A program made the position numbers and the translations under genes. Positions 10,443-19,043 of a stretch of DNA of 48,202 bases are shown piece after piece. Source of the DNA: an uncultured Verrucomicrobiota bacterium (GTDB taxonomy: Bacteria; Verrucomicrobiota; Verrucomicrobiia; Limisphaerales; UBA9464); assembly GCA_903896505.1 (NCBI GenBank), contig CAITXU010000120.1:1-48202 (forward strand). The letters run 5' to 3'. Below the pieces are notes generated by a model, which saw only the letters and a list, made by a program, of their open reading frames with translations, was not told the origin of the DNA and searched no databases. Within the stretch, counting starts at the first letter, position 1. The number at the start of each line of letters is the position of its first letter.

Positions 10443-10756
10443 CGGGTTGCGGGCGTACCGTCGGGCGCGACCAGAGTTCCTTTTCGGGCGTAGGGTGAGT
10501 GGAGGTTAAAGTAGATGCCACAAAGCGGGCGGTCCCCATCCGTTTGACTCAAAATAATCGTCACTTGGCGGTCGAGTGCGATGCCGTGCCTCATTTCCGG
10601 TCCCCGGTGACAATAGGCGTTGATGGCTTTTTGCAGCAGGGAGCGAAGGACCTTTTCGCAATCCGGGGTCGACTTTTCCAGGCAGACCACGTGACGGTCG
10701 TAACCTCGAAGAGCAGTGGTCAACTCCGGTTCAAAGGTTTCAACGGTGAGGTCCAT
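10439..10756 (-). CDS. Hypothetical protein
   Basis: A 105-residue protein that I do not recognise. It has no signal peptide or membrane segment; three cysteines are scattered (C25, C33, C49) together with a fourth near the C-terminus, and the C-terminal part carries a Gly/Pro-rich stretch. It ends 4 bases inside the convergent receiver-HPt gene and starts 75 bases after zwf on the same strand, so it may be co-transcribed with zwf. The frame is well isolated and has coding-like composition, which makes it more likely than not a real gene. No function is proposed. Confidence 0.6.
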   Translation of the reverse strand: MDLTVETFEPELTTALRGYDRHVVCLEKSTPDCEKVLRSLLQKAINAYCHRGPEMRHGIALDRQVTIILSQTDGDRPLCGIYFNLHSPYARKGTLVAPDGTPATR

Positions 10757-10831
10757 AAATGCAAAAATAGACCGTTGGGATTCGATGTAAAGTGACCTGA
10801 GATGGCTCTGATTGCCGTGTCTCCCTTAAAC

Positions 10832-12394
10832 CTATTTCTGGGGACTTGGATTCCTCCACTCCCGACCATCATTGGTCAGCAACTCGTCGGCGGCGGTCGG
10901 CCCCCACGTTCCCGCGAGATAAAACTCCCGGTTGGTCAGGGGGCGGTCGGCCCAATAAGAACGGATGGAATCGACGATCCCCCAAGCCGTTTCCACCTCA
11001 TCCCTTCGAATGAAGAGGGTGGCATCGCCTGCGATGGCCTCCAGCAGCAGCCGCTCGTACGCCTCCGGCGTATAGGCCCCAAATTCATTGTCATAACTGA
11101 ACTGCATGCGCACGGGACGCAGCTGAATCGCGGCACCTGGGACCTTGCCATTGAATCGAAGGGTGATTCCCTCGTTGGGTTGAAGGCGGAGGGTGATTGA
11201 ATTCTGGTCCAGAGGAATCGCCGATTTCGCGGCGAATAGAATATTGGGAGCCTGCTTGAACTGGATTCGCACTTCACTTGCGCTGACGGGCAGGTTTTTT
11301 CCCGTCCGGATATAAAATGGGACGCCGCTCCATCGCCAGTTATCGATAAAGAGCTTCATAGCCACGAACGTTTCCACGTTGGACTTGGAGTTAACCTTCG
11401 GCTCGCTTCGGTAGGCGGGACGGGGCTCGCCGTCGATTTCACCGGCGAAATATTGGCCTCGGACCACATTTCGGGCGAGGTCGGCACTGCCGAGAGGGCG
11501 AATCGACTTCAATAGTTTGACCTTTTCATCGCGCACGGCCTCCGCTTCCAAAGAAACCGGCGGCTCCATGGCGACCAACGATAGGACCTGCAGCACGTGG
11601 TTCTGAACCATATCGCGCATCGCCCCGGATTCTTCGTAATATCCGCCGCGGGACCCCACCCCAATTTTCTCGGCGACAGTTATTTGGACGTGATCAATGG
11701 TCTCACGGTTCCACAGACGTTCAAAAATGCCGTTGCTGAACCGGAAGGTCAGGATGTTTTGGACGGTTTCCTTTCCCAGATAATGGTCTATCCGGAAAAT
11801 TTGACGCTCGTGAGCATGGCGGACCAGTTCGGCGTTTAATTCCCGGGCGCTCTGCAGGTCATGGCCGAAGGGCTTTTCGACCACCAATCGCTCGGGTAAA
11901 TGGCCTTCCTCCTCCTTGTGCAACAGATTGGCCGCGCTCAATCTCGTTGCAATCTCGCCAAACTGGCTGGGATTGGTGGCCAGATAAAAAAGCAGGTTCT
12001 GCCGAAGCTTTTCGTGTTCGCTGGAACGAATCAGGGCGGCCAGCTTTTCATAACCAGCGGGATCGGAAATGTCCGCCTGGCAGTAGAGCAAGTTCTCAGA
12101 AAATGATTTCCACACTTCCGGTTGAACGGGCTTGGTCCGCGAAAACTGGTCCAGAGCCGTGCGAAGCTCCGCACGGAACGATTCATCGGTCTTTTCGCGT
12201 CGAGCAAATCCGATAATCCGGTACGGGGTTGGCAGCGCGCCTTCCAACGCAAGGTGATACAATGCCGGGATGAGCTTCCGGGAGGTCAAATCCCCGGATG
12301 CACCAAAGATGACGACCGTGCACGGCTCGATCAGTCGACGGGAATCGCTCGCGCGGGAGGCAAGAAGCTCGTCCAATTGAGAGGAATCGTTCAT
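10832..12394 (-). CDS. zwf: Glucose-6-phosphate 1-dehydrogenase
   Basis: A 520-residue cytoplasmic enzyme that oxidises glucose-6-phosphate to 6-phosphogluconolactone, making NADPH for the oxidative pentose phosphate pathway. The coenzyme fingerprint is GASGDLTSRKLIPALYHL (about 31-48). The catalytic segment RIDHYLGKE (about 200-208) contains the essential His and Lys. Further conserved blocks are RFSNGIFERLWNR, GYYEESGAMRDMVQNH and FYIRTGKNLP. Length is normal for the bacterial enzyme. A short unknown gene lies downstream and hisD lies upstream on the same strand, 104 bases away; neither is functionally linked in an obvious way. Confidence 0.97.
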   Translation of the reverse strand: MNDSSQLDELLASRASDSRRLIEPCTVVIFGASGDLTSRKLIPALYHLALEGALPTPYRIIGFARREKTDESFRAELRTALDQFSRTKPVQPEVWKSFSENLLYCQADISDPAGYEKLAALIRSSEHEKLRQNLLFYLATNPSQFGEIATRLSAANLLHKEEEGHLPERLVVEKPFGHDLQSARELNAELVRHAHERQIFRIDHYLGKETVQNILTFRFSNGIFERLWNRETIDHVQITVAEKIGVGSRGGYYEESGAMRDMVQNHVLQVLSLVAMEPPVSLEAEAVRDEKVKLLKSIRPLGSADLARNVVRGQYFAGEIDGEPRPAYRSEPKVNSKSNVETFVAMKLFIDNWRWSGVPFYIRTGKNLPVSASEVRIQFKQAPNILFAAKSAIPLDQNSITLRLQPNEGITLRFNGKVPGAAIQLRPVRMQFSYDNEFGAYTPEAYERLLLEAIAGDATLFIRRDEVETAWGIVDSIRSYWADRPLTNREFYLAGTWGPTAADELLTNDGREWRNPSPQK

Positions 12395-12498
12395 AGGGGC
12401 AAATTCACGTTGGCACTGAATTTAAATTGGGTCGGGAACGGAGGAGGAGCGTCGCAATACTTGGGAACGCCCGTTTCAACCTGGACTGCGACCCATGA

Positions 12499-13908
12499 CT
12501 ACCCGGTCCGCCGAACGGTAGATGAAAATCCGTGGGCATCCAAGCCTTCCACTTCGGCAAATTTCCCAACGGACTTCGAGGCCTTCTTGAGGGCAGATTT
12601 GGAGTATTCGACAACACTGGTCCGGCGTTGAAACTGGTCGACCGTCAGGCCACCAAAGGATCGGGCCGCTCCACCCGTGGGCAGGGTATGACTGGGGCCG
12701 GCCACATAATCCCCGACCACGGTGGGAGAATATCCACCGATGAAGATGGCTCCCGCGGTGGTGATTTCGCGGGAAACCCGTCGGGGATTATCCGTCATGA
12801 TCTCGCAGTGCTCGGGAGCCAACCGATTCACCAGGGCAATCGCTTCGTCCATTCGTTTGACCTGTATCAGCCAACCATTGTTAGCGAGAGCCGCCTCCAC
12901 CTGCTCACGTCGTGAGCGCTCCTGCACCTGTTTCTTGACCTCTTTTTCAACTGCGGCCAGCAACCGACTCGAGGTGGTCACGAGCCAGACCCGTTCGTGC
13001 CCGGACCCATGCTCGGCCTGCGCCACCAAGTCGGCGGCCACCCAGGCCGCTTCAGCCGTTTCATCCGCCAGAATGCAAACCTCGCTCGGCCCCGGCAACA
13101 GGTCGACCGCCACTTGACCGTAGACGAGCCGCTTGGCGGCGACGACATAGGCATTGCCGGGTCCAAATATCTTGGAAACGGGCTGAATGGTATCGGTTCC
13201 GTAGGCCATCGCCGCAATGGCTTGAGCACCGCCCACTTTGTAAATCTCGGTTGCTCCCGCAAACCGGGCAGCGTAAACCAACGCAGGGTTGAGGGTTCCC
13301 GCGGCGTTCGAAGGCGAACACACAACGATCTCGGGGCAGCCGGCGATCTGGGCCAGAGTGATGGTCATCAGCGCAGTTGAAATCAACGGTGCCGTTCCTC
13401 CTGGAATGTAAATGCCCACCCGGTGAAACGCATTGAACTTCTCCCCCACTTTGGCTCCATGCGAATTCTTGATATGCCAATCATGGCGGAGCGAACTGCG
13501 GGCAAATTCAGCAATGTTGGCATGGGCATCGGCAATGCTCGCCCGCAAGTCTTCGCCCGCACTCAGTGAAGCCTGCATCAACTCAGAGGTCGTGACCTGA
13601 AGTTGTTCCACGGTCAGGCTGACCTGGTCAAACCGGCGGGTCAGTTCCAGGACTGCTGCGTCTCCGCGTGCCCGGACGTCGTCCACAATTTCGCGTGTGC
13701 GCGCCTCGATTTGCGGATCCAGCAGGCTGGATGGGGCGGTCAACTCCGCAAGTTGCAAGTTCAAGTCTGGCGATTTGGGACGCAAAACACGCATTCGGAA
13801 GAACATGACGCCATTCTGCGACTCAGTCAAAGTCGTGAGTAAGTCCTGGCGGTTGCCATCGAAGGGTGTCCCGTCTGCTCCAAAAACGGATTGACTTTCG
13901 CGGCACAC
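12499..13908 (-). CDS. hisD: Histidinol dehydrogenase
   Basis: A cytoplasmic zinc enzyme that carries out the last two oxidations of histidine synthesis. Conserved blocks include GTAPLISTALMTITLAQIAG, GPGNAYVVAAKRLVYG, LLPGPSEVCILAD, AEHGSGHE and the Zn-site EHCEIMT and GPSHTLPTGG. The alignable part begins at MRVLRPKSPDL (ATG at 13794), giving 431 residues, close to the family norm. However, the only good ribosome binding site, AAGGAGG (13917-13923), is 8 bases before a GTG at 13908, giving a 469-residue form with about 38 extra N-terminal residues. ATGs at 13806 and 13794 have no visible Shine-Dalgarno. I report the start supported by the ribosome binding site; the shorter protein remains possible. 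No other his genes are adjacent. Confidence 0.93.
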   Translation of the reverse strand: MCRESQSVFGADGTPFDGNRQDLLTTLTESQNGVMFFRMRVLRPKSPDLNLQLAELTAPSSLLDPQIEARTREIVDDVRARGDAAVLELTRRFDQVSLTVEQLQVTTSELMQASLSAGEDLRASIADAHANIAEFARSSLRHDWHIKNSHGAKVGEKFNAFHRVGIYIPGGTAPLISTALMTITLAQIAGCPEIVVCSPSNAAGTLNPALVYAARFAGATEIYKVGGAQAIAAMAYGTDTIQPVSKIFGPGNAYVVAAKRLVYGQVAVDLLPGPSEVCILADETAEAAWVAADLVAQAEHGSGHERVWLVTTSSRLLAAVEKEVKKQVQERSRREQVEAALANNGWLIQVKRMDEAIALVNRLAPEHCEIMTDNPRRVSREITTAGAIFIGGYSPTVVGDYVAGPSHTLPTGGAARSFGGLTVDQFQRRTSVVEYSKSALKKASKSVGKFAEVEGLDAHGFSSTVRRTG

Positions 13909-14041
13909 AATGTTCACCTCCTTGTCAGGGTGTAGCTGCGAAAGGGGTCGTTTCCGTTCAATGTGGGGAGGGAGTCATTAAAGCCTGCTGCCGATGGTTT
14001 ACAGCATCTTGGAATGATCTTCGTTCCCGAAAGTCCAAAGG

Positions 14042-15016
14042 ATGACAAAACTTGATTTGAACTCTTGGAAAACCGACCGAAAGGCCCGGTGCGGGTGGCT
14101 CGTCGTGAGTGTCGTCCTCGGGTCGTTGCGCTTGTCGGCAGGTCCCGAGCTTGTCGCGCAGAGGCACATCGACTTCTCCACCATTCACCCGGAGTCAACC
14201 GCGCCTGTCCACCATCGCGAAGCGGAGACCGTTCTCATCAGCCCGTTCAGTTACGAGGTTCTGTTCGCGGATGATCCGAAATCGATTTCCGGGGCACCCC
14301 AATCCTGGCTGACCCTTCCCGCAAGGGCCCCGTCCGGGTCCTCCAAACAAGGTTCCAGAAGCAGCTTCCAGCGGGCCACTTTTTCAAAACCCGAGGCGCC
14401 AAATCCCGGCGTTCTTTCACCTGCCGTTTACCATAGCGTCGTCGCGACCGGTTCGGCAGCCATCGGGTATCTGGTCCTGACCGATACGTCATACAAGAAT
14501 GGCCTCCGGATTCCCGATGGCTTGGAATATGGTCAGCACATCAAGTTGGCTGGCGGACCCATGGCTCTGGGAGAAGTGGCATTTCCCTACTACTCCTCGG
14601 TATCGGCTTCTCAAGCGCTCACCTTCAGCCTCTACTCGGTCGGCACCGGCGGACTCCCGGATTCCTTGCTCTACCGCAGTAGTCCGCAGAACGTCAACCT
14701 GGGTATTTACAACCTGAGCATCTCCTACGGAGGTTCCATCGTACCTCAGGATTTAATCTTTTCCGTCAAGTTTTCCGGTATCGGGGCGTCAGCCAATGCA
14801 GGACTCTTGTTGCCCAACGCGGACCCGGTGATCGGAACCACCACGGGCCAGATCCTGGTCAATCAAGATGGTACGTGGAGTCAGCATTACCCAGGCGGGA
14901 ACCTGAAAGGAGCGATTTCCATTTCCGTTACGGCGTCGGTTCCCGAGCCTTCGGTGGCCGCCCTCGGATTGTTGGGAATTGGCTTTTTGTGGATGGCCTC
15001 CCGGTATCGCCGATAA
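14042..15016 (+). CDS. PEP-CTERM sorting domain protein
   Basis: A 324-residue exported surface protein. The last 27 residues hold the PEP-CTERM signal: VPEP, then a hydrophobic span (ALGLLGIGFLWMA) and a terminal basic cluster SRYRR, the signal for exosortase cleavage. The N-terminus has a basic stretch and a hydrophobic span GWLVVSVVLGSL (about 18-29) that can act as an export signal. The middle is rich in Ser, Gly, Thr and Pro with beta-type repeats and no catalytic motif. The middle contains the phrase SLYSVGTGGLPDSLLY, often found in proteins with a choice-of-anchor type extracellular domain. The exosortase is not in this window. It is divergent from hisD and isolated. Confidence 0.85.
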   Translation: MTKLDLNSWKTDRKARCGWLVVSVVLGSLRLSAGPELVAQRHIDFSTIHPESTAPVHHREAETVLISPFSYEVLFADDPKSISGAPQSWLTLPARAPSGSSKQGSRSSFQRATFSKPEAPNPGVLSPAVYHSVVATGSAAIGYLVLTDTSYKNGLRIPDGLEYGQHIKLAGGPMALGEVAFPYYSSVSASQALTFSLYSVGTGGLPDSLLYRSSPQNVNLGIYNLSISYGGSIVPQDLIFSVKFSGIGASANAGLLLPNADPVIGTTTGQILVNQDGTWSQHYPGGNLKGAISISVTASVPEPSVAALGLLGIGFLWMASRYRR

Positions 15017-15138
15017 GTATCCCGCCACGGAAGGGGCTCTTATTTGCCTTCCGATTGGTTTCCTGACTGATTTCTGACAGGATTTTTCCGAATCATCGTC
15101 TACTGTTGGGGGCGATGTCCCGAAGCGGAAGAACTGTT

Positions 15139-17331
15139 ATGAATCGATGGTGTCGGATTGGATTTTTGCTGGTCGCCGGGATTTTCTCAATTCTGAGCGC
15201 CTGCGCACAGGCTCAGTCAGAGGCGCGGCTCATTCTGGACCATACGGCGGTCCGTCCTGGTGGAAAAGCCATGGCCGCCGTCGAGCTAAAGATACCGAAG
15301 GGTTGGCACATCTATTGGAGGAACCCCGCGGCTTTGGGTGGTGTCGGATTTGCCCCGAAAATCGAGTGGAGCCTCCCGCCAGGTGTCGCCGCCGATGCCA
15401 TTCAGTGGCCCCTTCCCCTGCATCTCGCCGATCCCGCCGGTGATACCCCCGCCTATGTCGGCAGTGTCTGGCTCCTGGTGCCGTTGACCTTTGATGCCAC
15501 CCTGGCGCCCGGGGAATTAAAGCTCGAAGCAAAGCTGGCCTGGCAGGAGTGCGAACGTGAATGCGTTCGCGGCCAGACGAATCTCACGGCTGCAATCAAA
15601 ATCGGTCCTGCGGATATTCCTTCGTTTGAATCCGGACGATTCCCCCAAGCCCTGTCGCTGCTGCCGACCACCGGAACCAACGTCAAAGCCCAAGCCCAAT
15701 GGGATGGTCCAACCGGGACCGACGTCCGCCCGTTGGCGATTCATTGGGAAACGGATGCGGCACGGGCCGAATTCATTCCCTATGAAAGCAAACTCTCACC
15801 CCTGAACGGAAAGCCCGAAGCGTCGCGTCGCGAGGGCGGTATCTTGCGGCTTCGCCACGTGGTGGATTCCTCGGATTCCGGATGGCCCTCCGTGGCCACT
15901 GGTTTGCTGGTGGAGGAGACCACGAATGGAGTTCGCAAAGGCTACGAAGTGCGGTTACCCATCGCGGACGGACCGGGAGTCGCCGCTGCCGCAACCACCC
16001 CGACGAATATCGCCGGGCTGCTCCCCATGCTGGGGTTGGCATTTCTGGGAGGGCTCATTCTCAATATCATGCCCTGCGTTCTTCCCGTGCTGGCTCTGAA
16101 GATTCTCGGATTCGTCCGTCAGGCGGGCAGCAATCCGCGCCATGTCCGAAATCTGGGCCTCATCTATGGCGTGGGAGTCCTGACTTCTTTCCTGGTCCTG
16201 GGATTGGTGGCGCTGGGGGTGCAAGCGGCCGGTTCACTGGCCGGCTGGAGCACCGCGTTTCAAAACCCGCAGTTCCGAGTGCTTCTGTGCATCCTCCTCC
16301 TGCTGGTGGCCCTGAACCTGTTTGGCGTTTTCGAAGTGAGCCTCAGCGGAGCGGCACTGGACGAGACGACACATTTTGCCCGTAGGACCCTTTCCGGGCC
16401 ATGGAGCTGGATTGGTGGACGGGGTCGCGGCACCGGTGACAGCGATACGGTCATCAGCACGAATGGCCTGTCCCAGGAGGGGCCGTTCGGTGCCTTTTTC
16501 AACGGCGTACTGGCTGCGGTTCTTGCCACCCCGTGCACGGCGCCCATGTTGGGAACGGCCATTGGGTTCGCCTTCACCCAACCACCGCTCATTCTGCTGC
16601 TGATCTTCCTCACCGTGGGCCTGGGTCTGGCCACGCCTTTCGTGCTTCTGTGCTGGCGCCCGCAATGGTTGAAGTGGCTCCCAAAACCGGGAGGATGGAT
16701 GGTGCGATTCAAGGTGGCGATGGGCTTTCCCATCCTCGGCACCTGCGTCTGGATATTCTGGTTTACCGCCACCCGGATGGGCTCGGCAGGGGTCCTGTGG
16801 CTTGGCCTTTTCCTGGTCACCCTTTCCGCCGCAGCCTGGGTTTGGGGGGAATTCAACCAACGCGGCGGCGGAAATCGGTGGGGAATTGCTGTCGCCGGGC
16901 TGCTCGTCGCGGCTGGTTACTTTGGGCTGTTGGAAGGTCAACTCGACTGGCGGCATCCGGCTTCGAATCGCGCGCCCAAACTGGCGTGGCAACACTGGAG
17001 CCCAGCAGCGGTCGAGGCCGCCCGAAAAGCCGGTCACCCGGTCCTGGTCGATTTCACGGCAGATAATTGCCTGAATTGTCAGATCAACAAGAAGACCTCC
17101 ATCGAGATTCAATCCACCATCGACCTGATCAAGAAATACAAGGTCGAGGTGTTCGAGGCCGACTACACCGACGCCGACCCGGCCATCGCGGTGGAACTCC
17201 AACGCTATGGCCGCCGCGGTGTCCCGTTGGTCCTGGTCTATTCGAAGAAGGCCGATCTGCCACCGCGTGACCTGCCCTCCATCCTGACGCCCACCATCGT
17301 CCACGAGGCTCTGGATTGGGCGGGGCAGTAG
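15139..17331 (+). CDS. DsbD/ScsB-like thiol-disulfide transporter with C-terminal thioredoxin domain
   Basis: A 730-residue membrane protein that carries reducing equivalents across the inner membrane. A signal peptide (residues 1-25) is followed by a periplasmic DsbD-like domain with paired cysteines in WQECERECVRG (about 136-146). About eight membrane segments follow from about residue 290 to 600; the redox-active cysteines of this part sit in NIMPCVLPVLALK and ATPCTAPMLGTAIG. The C-terminal thioredoxin-like domain has CLNC (644-647) in FTADNCLNCQINK. The first helices resemble ScsB/DipZ types more than E. coli DsbD. An ATG 24 bases upstream (15115) is also possible; 15139 puts the signal peptide at the very start. 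No partner (cytochrome c or Scs genes) is adjacent. Confidence 0.9.
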   Translation: MNRWCRIGFLLVAGIFSILSACAQAQSEARLILDHTAVRPGGKAMAAVELKIPKGWHIYWRNPAALGGVGFAPKIEWSLPPGVAADAIQWPLPLHLADPAGDTPAYVGSVWLLVPLTFDATLAPGELKLEAKLAWQECERECVRGQTNLTAAIKIGPADIPSFESGRFPQALSLLPTTGTNVKAQAQWDGPTGTDVRPLAIHWETDAARAEFIPYESKLSPLNGKPEASRREGGILRLRHVVDSSDSGWPSVATGLLVEETTNGVRKGYEVRLPIADGPGVAAAATTPTNIAGLLPMLGLAFLGGLILNIMPCVLPVLALKILGFVRQAGSNPRHVRNLGLIYGVGVLTSFLVLGLVALGVQAAGSLAGWSTAFQNPQFRVLLCILLLLVALNLFGVFEVSLSGAALDETTHFARRTLSGPWSWIGGRGRGTGDSDTVISTNGLSQEGPFGAFFNGVLAAVLATPCTAPMLGTAIGFAFTQPPLILLLIFLTVGLGLATPFVLLCWRPQWLKWLPKPGGWMVRFKVAMGFPILGTCVWIFWFTATRMGSAGVLWLGLFLVTLSAAAWVWGEFNQRGGGNRWGIAVAGLLVAAGYFGLLEGQLDWRHPASNRAPKLAWQHWSPAAVEAARKAGHPVLVDFTADNCLNCQINKKTSIEIQSTIDLIKKYKVEVFEADYTDADPAIAVELQRYGRRGVPLVLVYSKKADLPPRDLPSILTPTIVHEALDWAGQ

Positions 17332-17591
17332 GACCTGCTCATCACGAAACCATGGTCGCGAGCCCCCGGGTGAGGCGCAACAGTTCGGATCGCTTCTGAT
17401 GCCCTGATTCCTCTTCTTAATCTGCGATAATCTGTGAAAATCTGCGGATAAATATCTGGAGCCTGAAGAGTTGAGTCCGCAGATGAACGGATTGACGGAT
17501 TCAAAAGACAGGACAACGGATATCGCTGGTTCAGTCGGATGTAGGCGATGAAAAAGCGAATCTCCTGGATCGGTCGGATTGCCGTGGCGGC
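17332..17591. other. Intergenic stretch without a gene
   Basis: No gene is seen. The stretch 17410-17460 holds three near-repeats of AATCTGCG/AATCTGTG that are common in spacer DNA of this phylum; the rest leads into the 78-bp tandem repeat. Confidence 0.4.
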
Positions 17592-17844
17592 TCGGTCCTA
17601 CGGACGGCGAATTGGCTTCGCCTCTGCGAAACGGGCGTGGTTGGAACCGCCAGAGGCTCGACAGGAGCCTCGGTCCTGCGGACGGCCAATGGGCTTCGCC
17701 TCTGCGAAACGGGCGTGGTTGGAACCGCCAGAGGCTCGACAGGAGCCTCGGTCCTGCGGACGGCCAATGGGCTTCATCCCTCCGGAACGGGCGCAGTTCG
17801 AACCGCCAAAGGCTCGGCAGGAGCCTCGCCCTACCAATGTACCT
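17592..17844. repeat. 78-bp tandem repeat array
   Basis: Units begin at 17614, 17692 and 17770. The first two are identical over all 78 bases; the third is diverged in its first half, and a partial unit precedes them at 17592. The array is open in several frames on both strands only because its length is a multiple of three. Degenerate single units recur at 28581-28615 (inverted) and 38744-38800. Confidence 0.9.
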
Positions 17845-17907
17845 GGTATTCAGTAGGTTATAGTGATGATTCACAAGGCCATGGTAGGGCGAGGCTCCCG
17901 CCGAGCC
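17811..17907. repeat. Dispersed hairpin repeat A, copy 1 (complete)
   Basis: Inverted arms of 28-29 bases (17811-17839 and 17880-17907), beginning GGCTCGGCAGGAGCCTCGCC, enclose a 40-base loop. Arms pair with one mismatch and one indel. The loop, read in reverse complement, resembles the 41-base loop of copy 2 at 28396-28492, so the whole element is conserved and not only the arms. Confidence 0.85.
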
Positions 17908-18053
17908 GCGGCGGTCCGGATCACTGACGATGTCATCCACAGCCCCATACTTCTTCGCGCGAGCCTAATCCCTTTTATTGCACGCGAAGCCGCGAACGCG
18001 CGAAGATCAGAGAGTCACACACAAAGCTTAGGATCCTGGCAGGCAGTCTGTTT

Positions 18054-18488
18054 TTGATTATTGTCACGAGCGCGATTACGACAGGAGTGATATCCGTGGG
18101 TAATTTTCTGGGCGCAGGAAACAGGCCAGTAGAGGACAGTCAGCTTGTTTTTACCACCTGCCGTTTAACTAATATCTCTGCAGGAGATCAGTGGATTTAT
18201 GGCTACAACATCTTCCTATCGCCCATAAATTCGATTCGAAGCGATAGCCGTTACGCGCTTCTTATGGTTTCAAGGAAACCGCAGGAAACGCCCAAACCCG
18301 AGATTGGAAATCACCTGTTCTTGCTGAGTGATTTTATCCAGGACTTGCCAGAGGTGAAACCGGTGTCTATCGATGGGTCATTTTTAGCGGACCATCCAGA
18401 CACTCCAGAGGTCCTTGTCTTGGACATGTTACAATTTTTCCCAACAAACCTCTCGGGAGTAACTCCATCGCTTCGAAGCGCCAGATAG
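18054..18488 (+). CDS. Hypothetical protein with N-terminal hydrophobic segment
   Basis: A 144-residue frame beginning at TTG. It is lower in GC than its neighbours. The frame stays open upstream for about 25 codons and those codons extend the hydrophobic stretch (LRILAGSLFLIIVTSAITTG), so the real start may be a rare codon or may have been lost. The rest is soluble-looking, with no motif that I recognise. It lies between two blocks of dispersed repeats, which fits a transferred or decaying gene. No function is proposed. Confidence 0.35.
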   Translation: MIIVTSAITTGVISVGNFLGAGNRPVEDSQLVFTTCRLTNISAGDQWIYGYNIFLSPINSIRSDSRYALLMVSRKPQETPKPEIGNHLFLLSDFIQDLPEVKPVSIDGSFLADHPDTPEVLVLDMLQFFPTNLSGVTPSLRSAR

Positions 18489-18600
18489 TTGTTCGGATTG
18501 CAGACTGATTGACCGGCAGACGCCAGACCTTGGTTGAAGAACTCAGCGTCGTGCGGTGATCGGGCAATGTGTCAAGCCAACCGGACCTCATCAAAACGCC

Positions 18601-18888
18601 GGGTCGTAGGACCCGGCCTACAGCGCGTCTCTTCCAAACCCGTCGACACCGACAAACCCGTCCGGTTCATTGTGCCATTCCGCCATTTCCGACGGCCGGG
18701 GGAGGTCCCAAACATGTCCGCCAGGCGGGCTGCTTTTAAACGGGGTCCAGCCCTGCCGACTGGAAAGTCGGCGGTACAGCAGAATCCCACCCGTGGCGCT
18801 CCGGGGTCAGGCCGGATAAAACTTGAGCCGAACTGCGTGGTGGGCGTGATTTGGGCTGCCTACGGCTGGGGTGGAGCCGCGCTACAAA
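18601..18888. repeat. Dispersed repeat C, copy 1
   Basis: Two blocks recur elsewhere. The first (GGGTCG..GGACCCGGCCTACAGC, from 18601) recurs at 38552. The second (from 18791, CGTGGCGCTCCGGGGTCAGG onward, about 95 bases) recurs at 38632-38700 and 46372-46461. Between them, 18755-18772 is a small hairpin GCCGAC..GTCGGC like the one at the right window edge. Confidence 0.75.
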
Positions 18889-19035
18889 GGTGCCTTTATA
18901 TTGGGAGTCGCGATGATCCCTGCAGTAATCTGGGACTTGCCGGAGCGCGTCCCTCCGTTGGATGTCCCTCCTTCGGAGGGACGCGCTCCTGCAAGTCCCC
19001 ATATCGATTTCGATCACCATCGCCCGCGAATCAGA
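18889..19035. repeat. Dispersed hairpin repeat B, copy 1
   Basis: It opens with GGTGCCTTTA and carries a 25-bp inverted repeat (18932-18956 against 18975-18999) with one mismatch, an 18-base loop and the tail CATATCGATTTCGAT. Shared segments recur at 25619-25855 and 46462-46546, each with sequence drift. It follows repeat C directly, as it does at 46.4 kb. Confidence 0.85.
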
Positions 19036-19043
19036 GAAGTAGC

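Noticed and set aside
17592..17844. CRISPR-like array
   Set aside because: Units are contiguous without variable spacers and no cas genes are present.
17548..17863. Several repetitive frames over the 78-bp array
   Set aside because: The unit length is divisible by three, so many frames are open on both strands; none has a start context or homology.
16234..17940. Long minus-strand frame of 568 codons across the dsbD-like gene
   Set aside because: It lies opposite a clearly homologous membrane protein, is rich in Arg/Pro/Gly typical of an antisense shadow, and its 5' part comes from the 78-bp tandem repeat.
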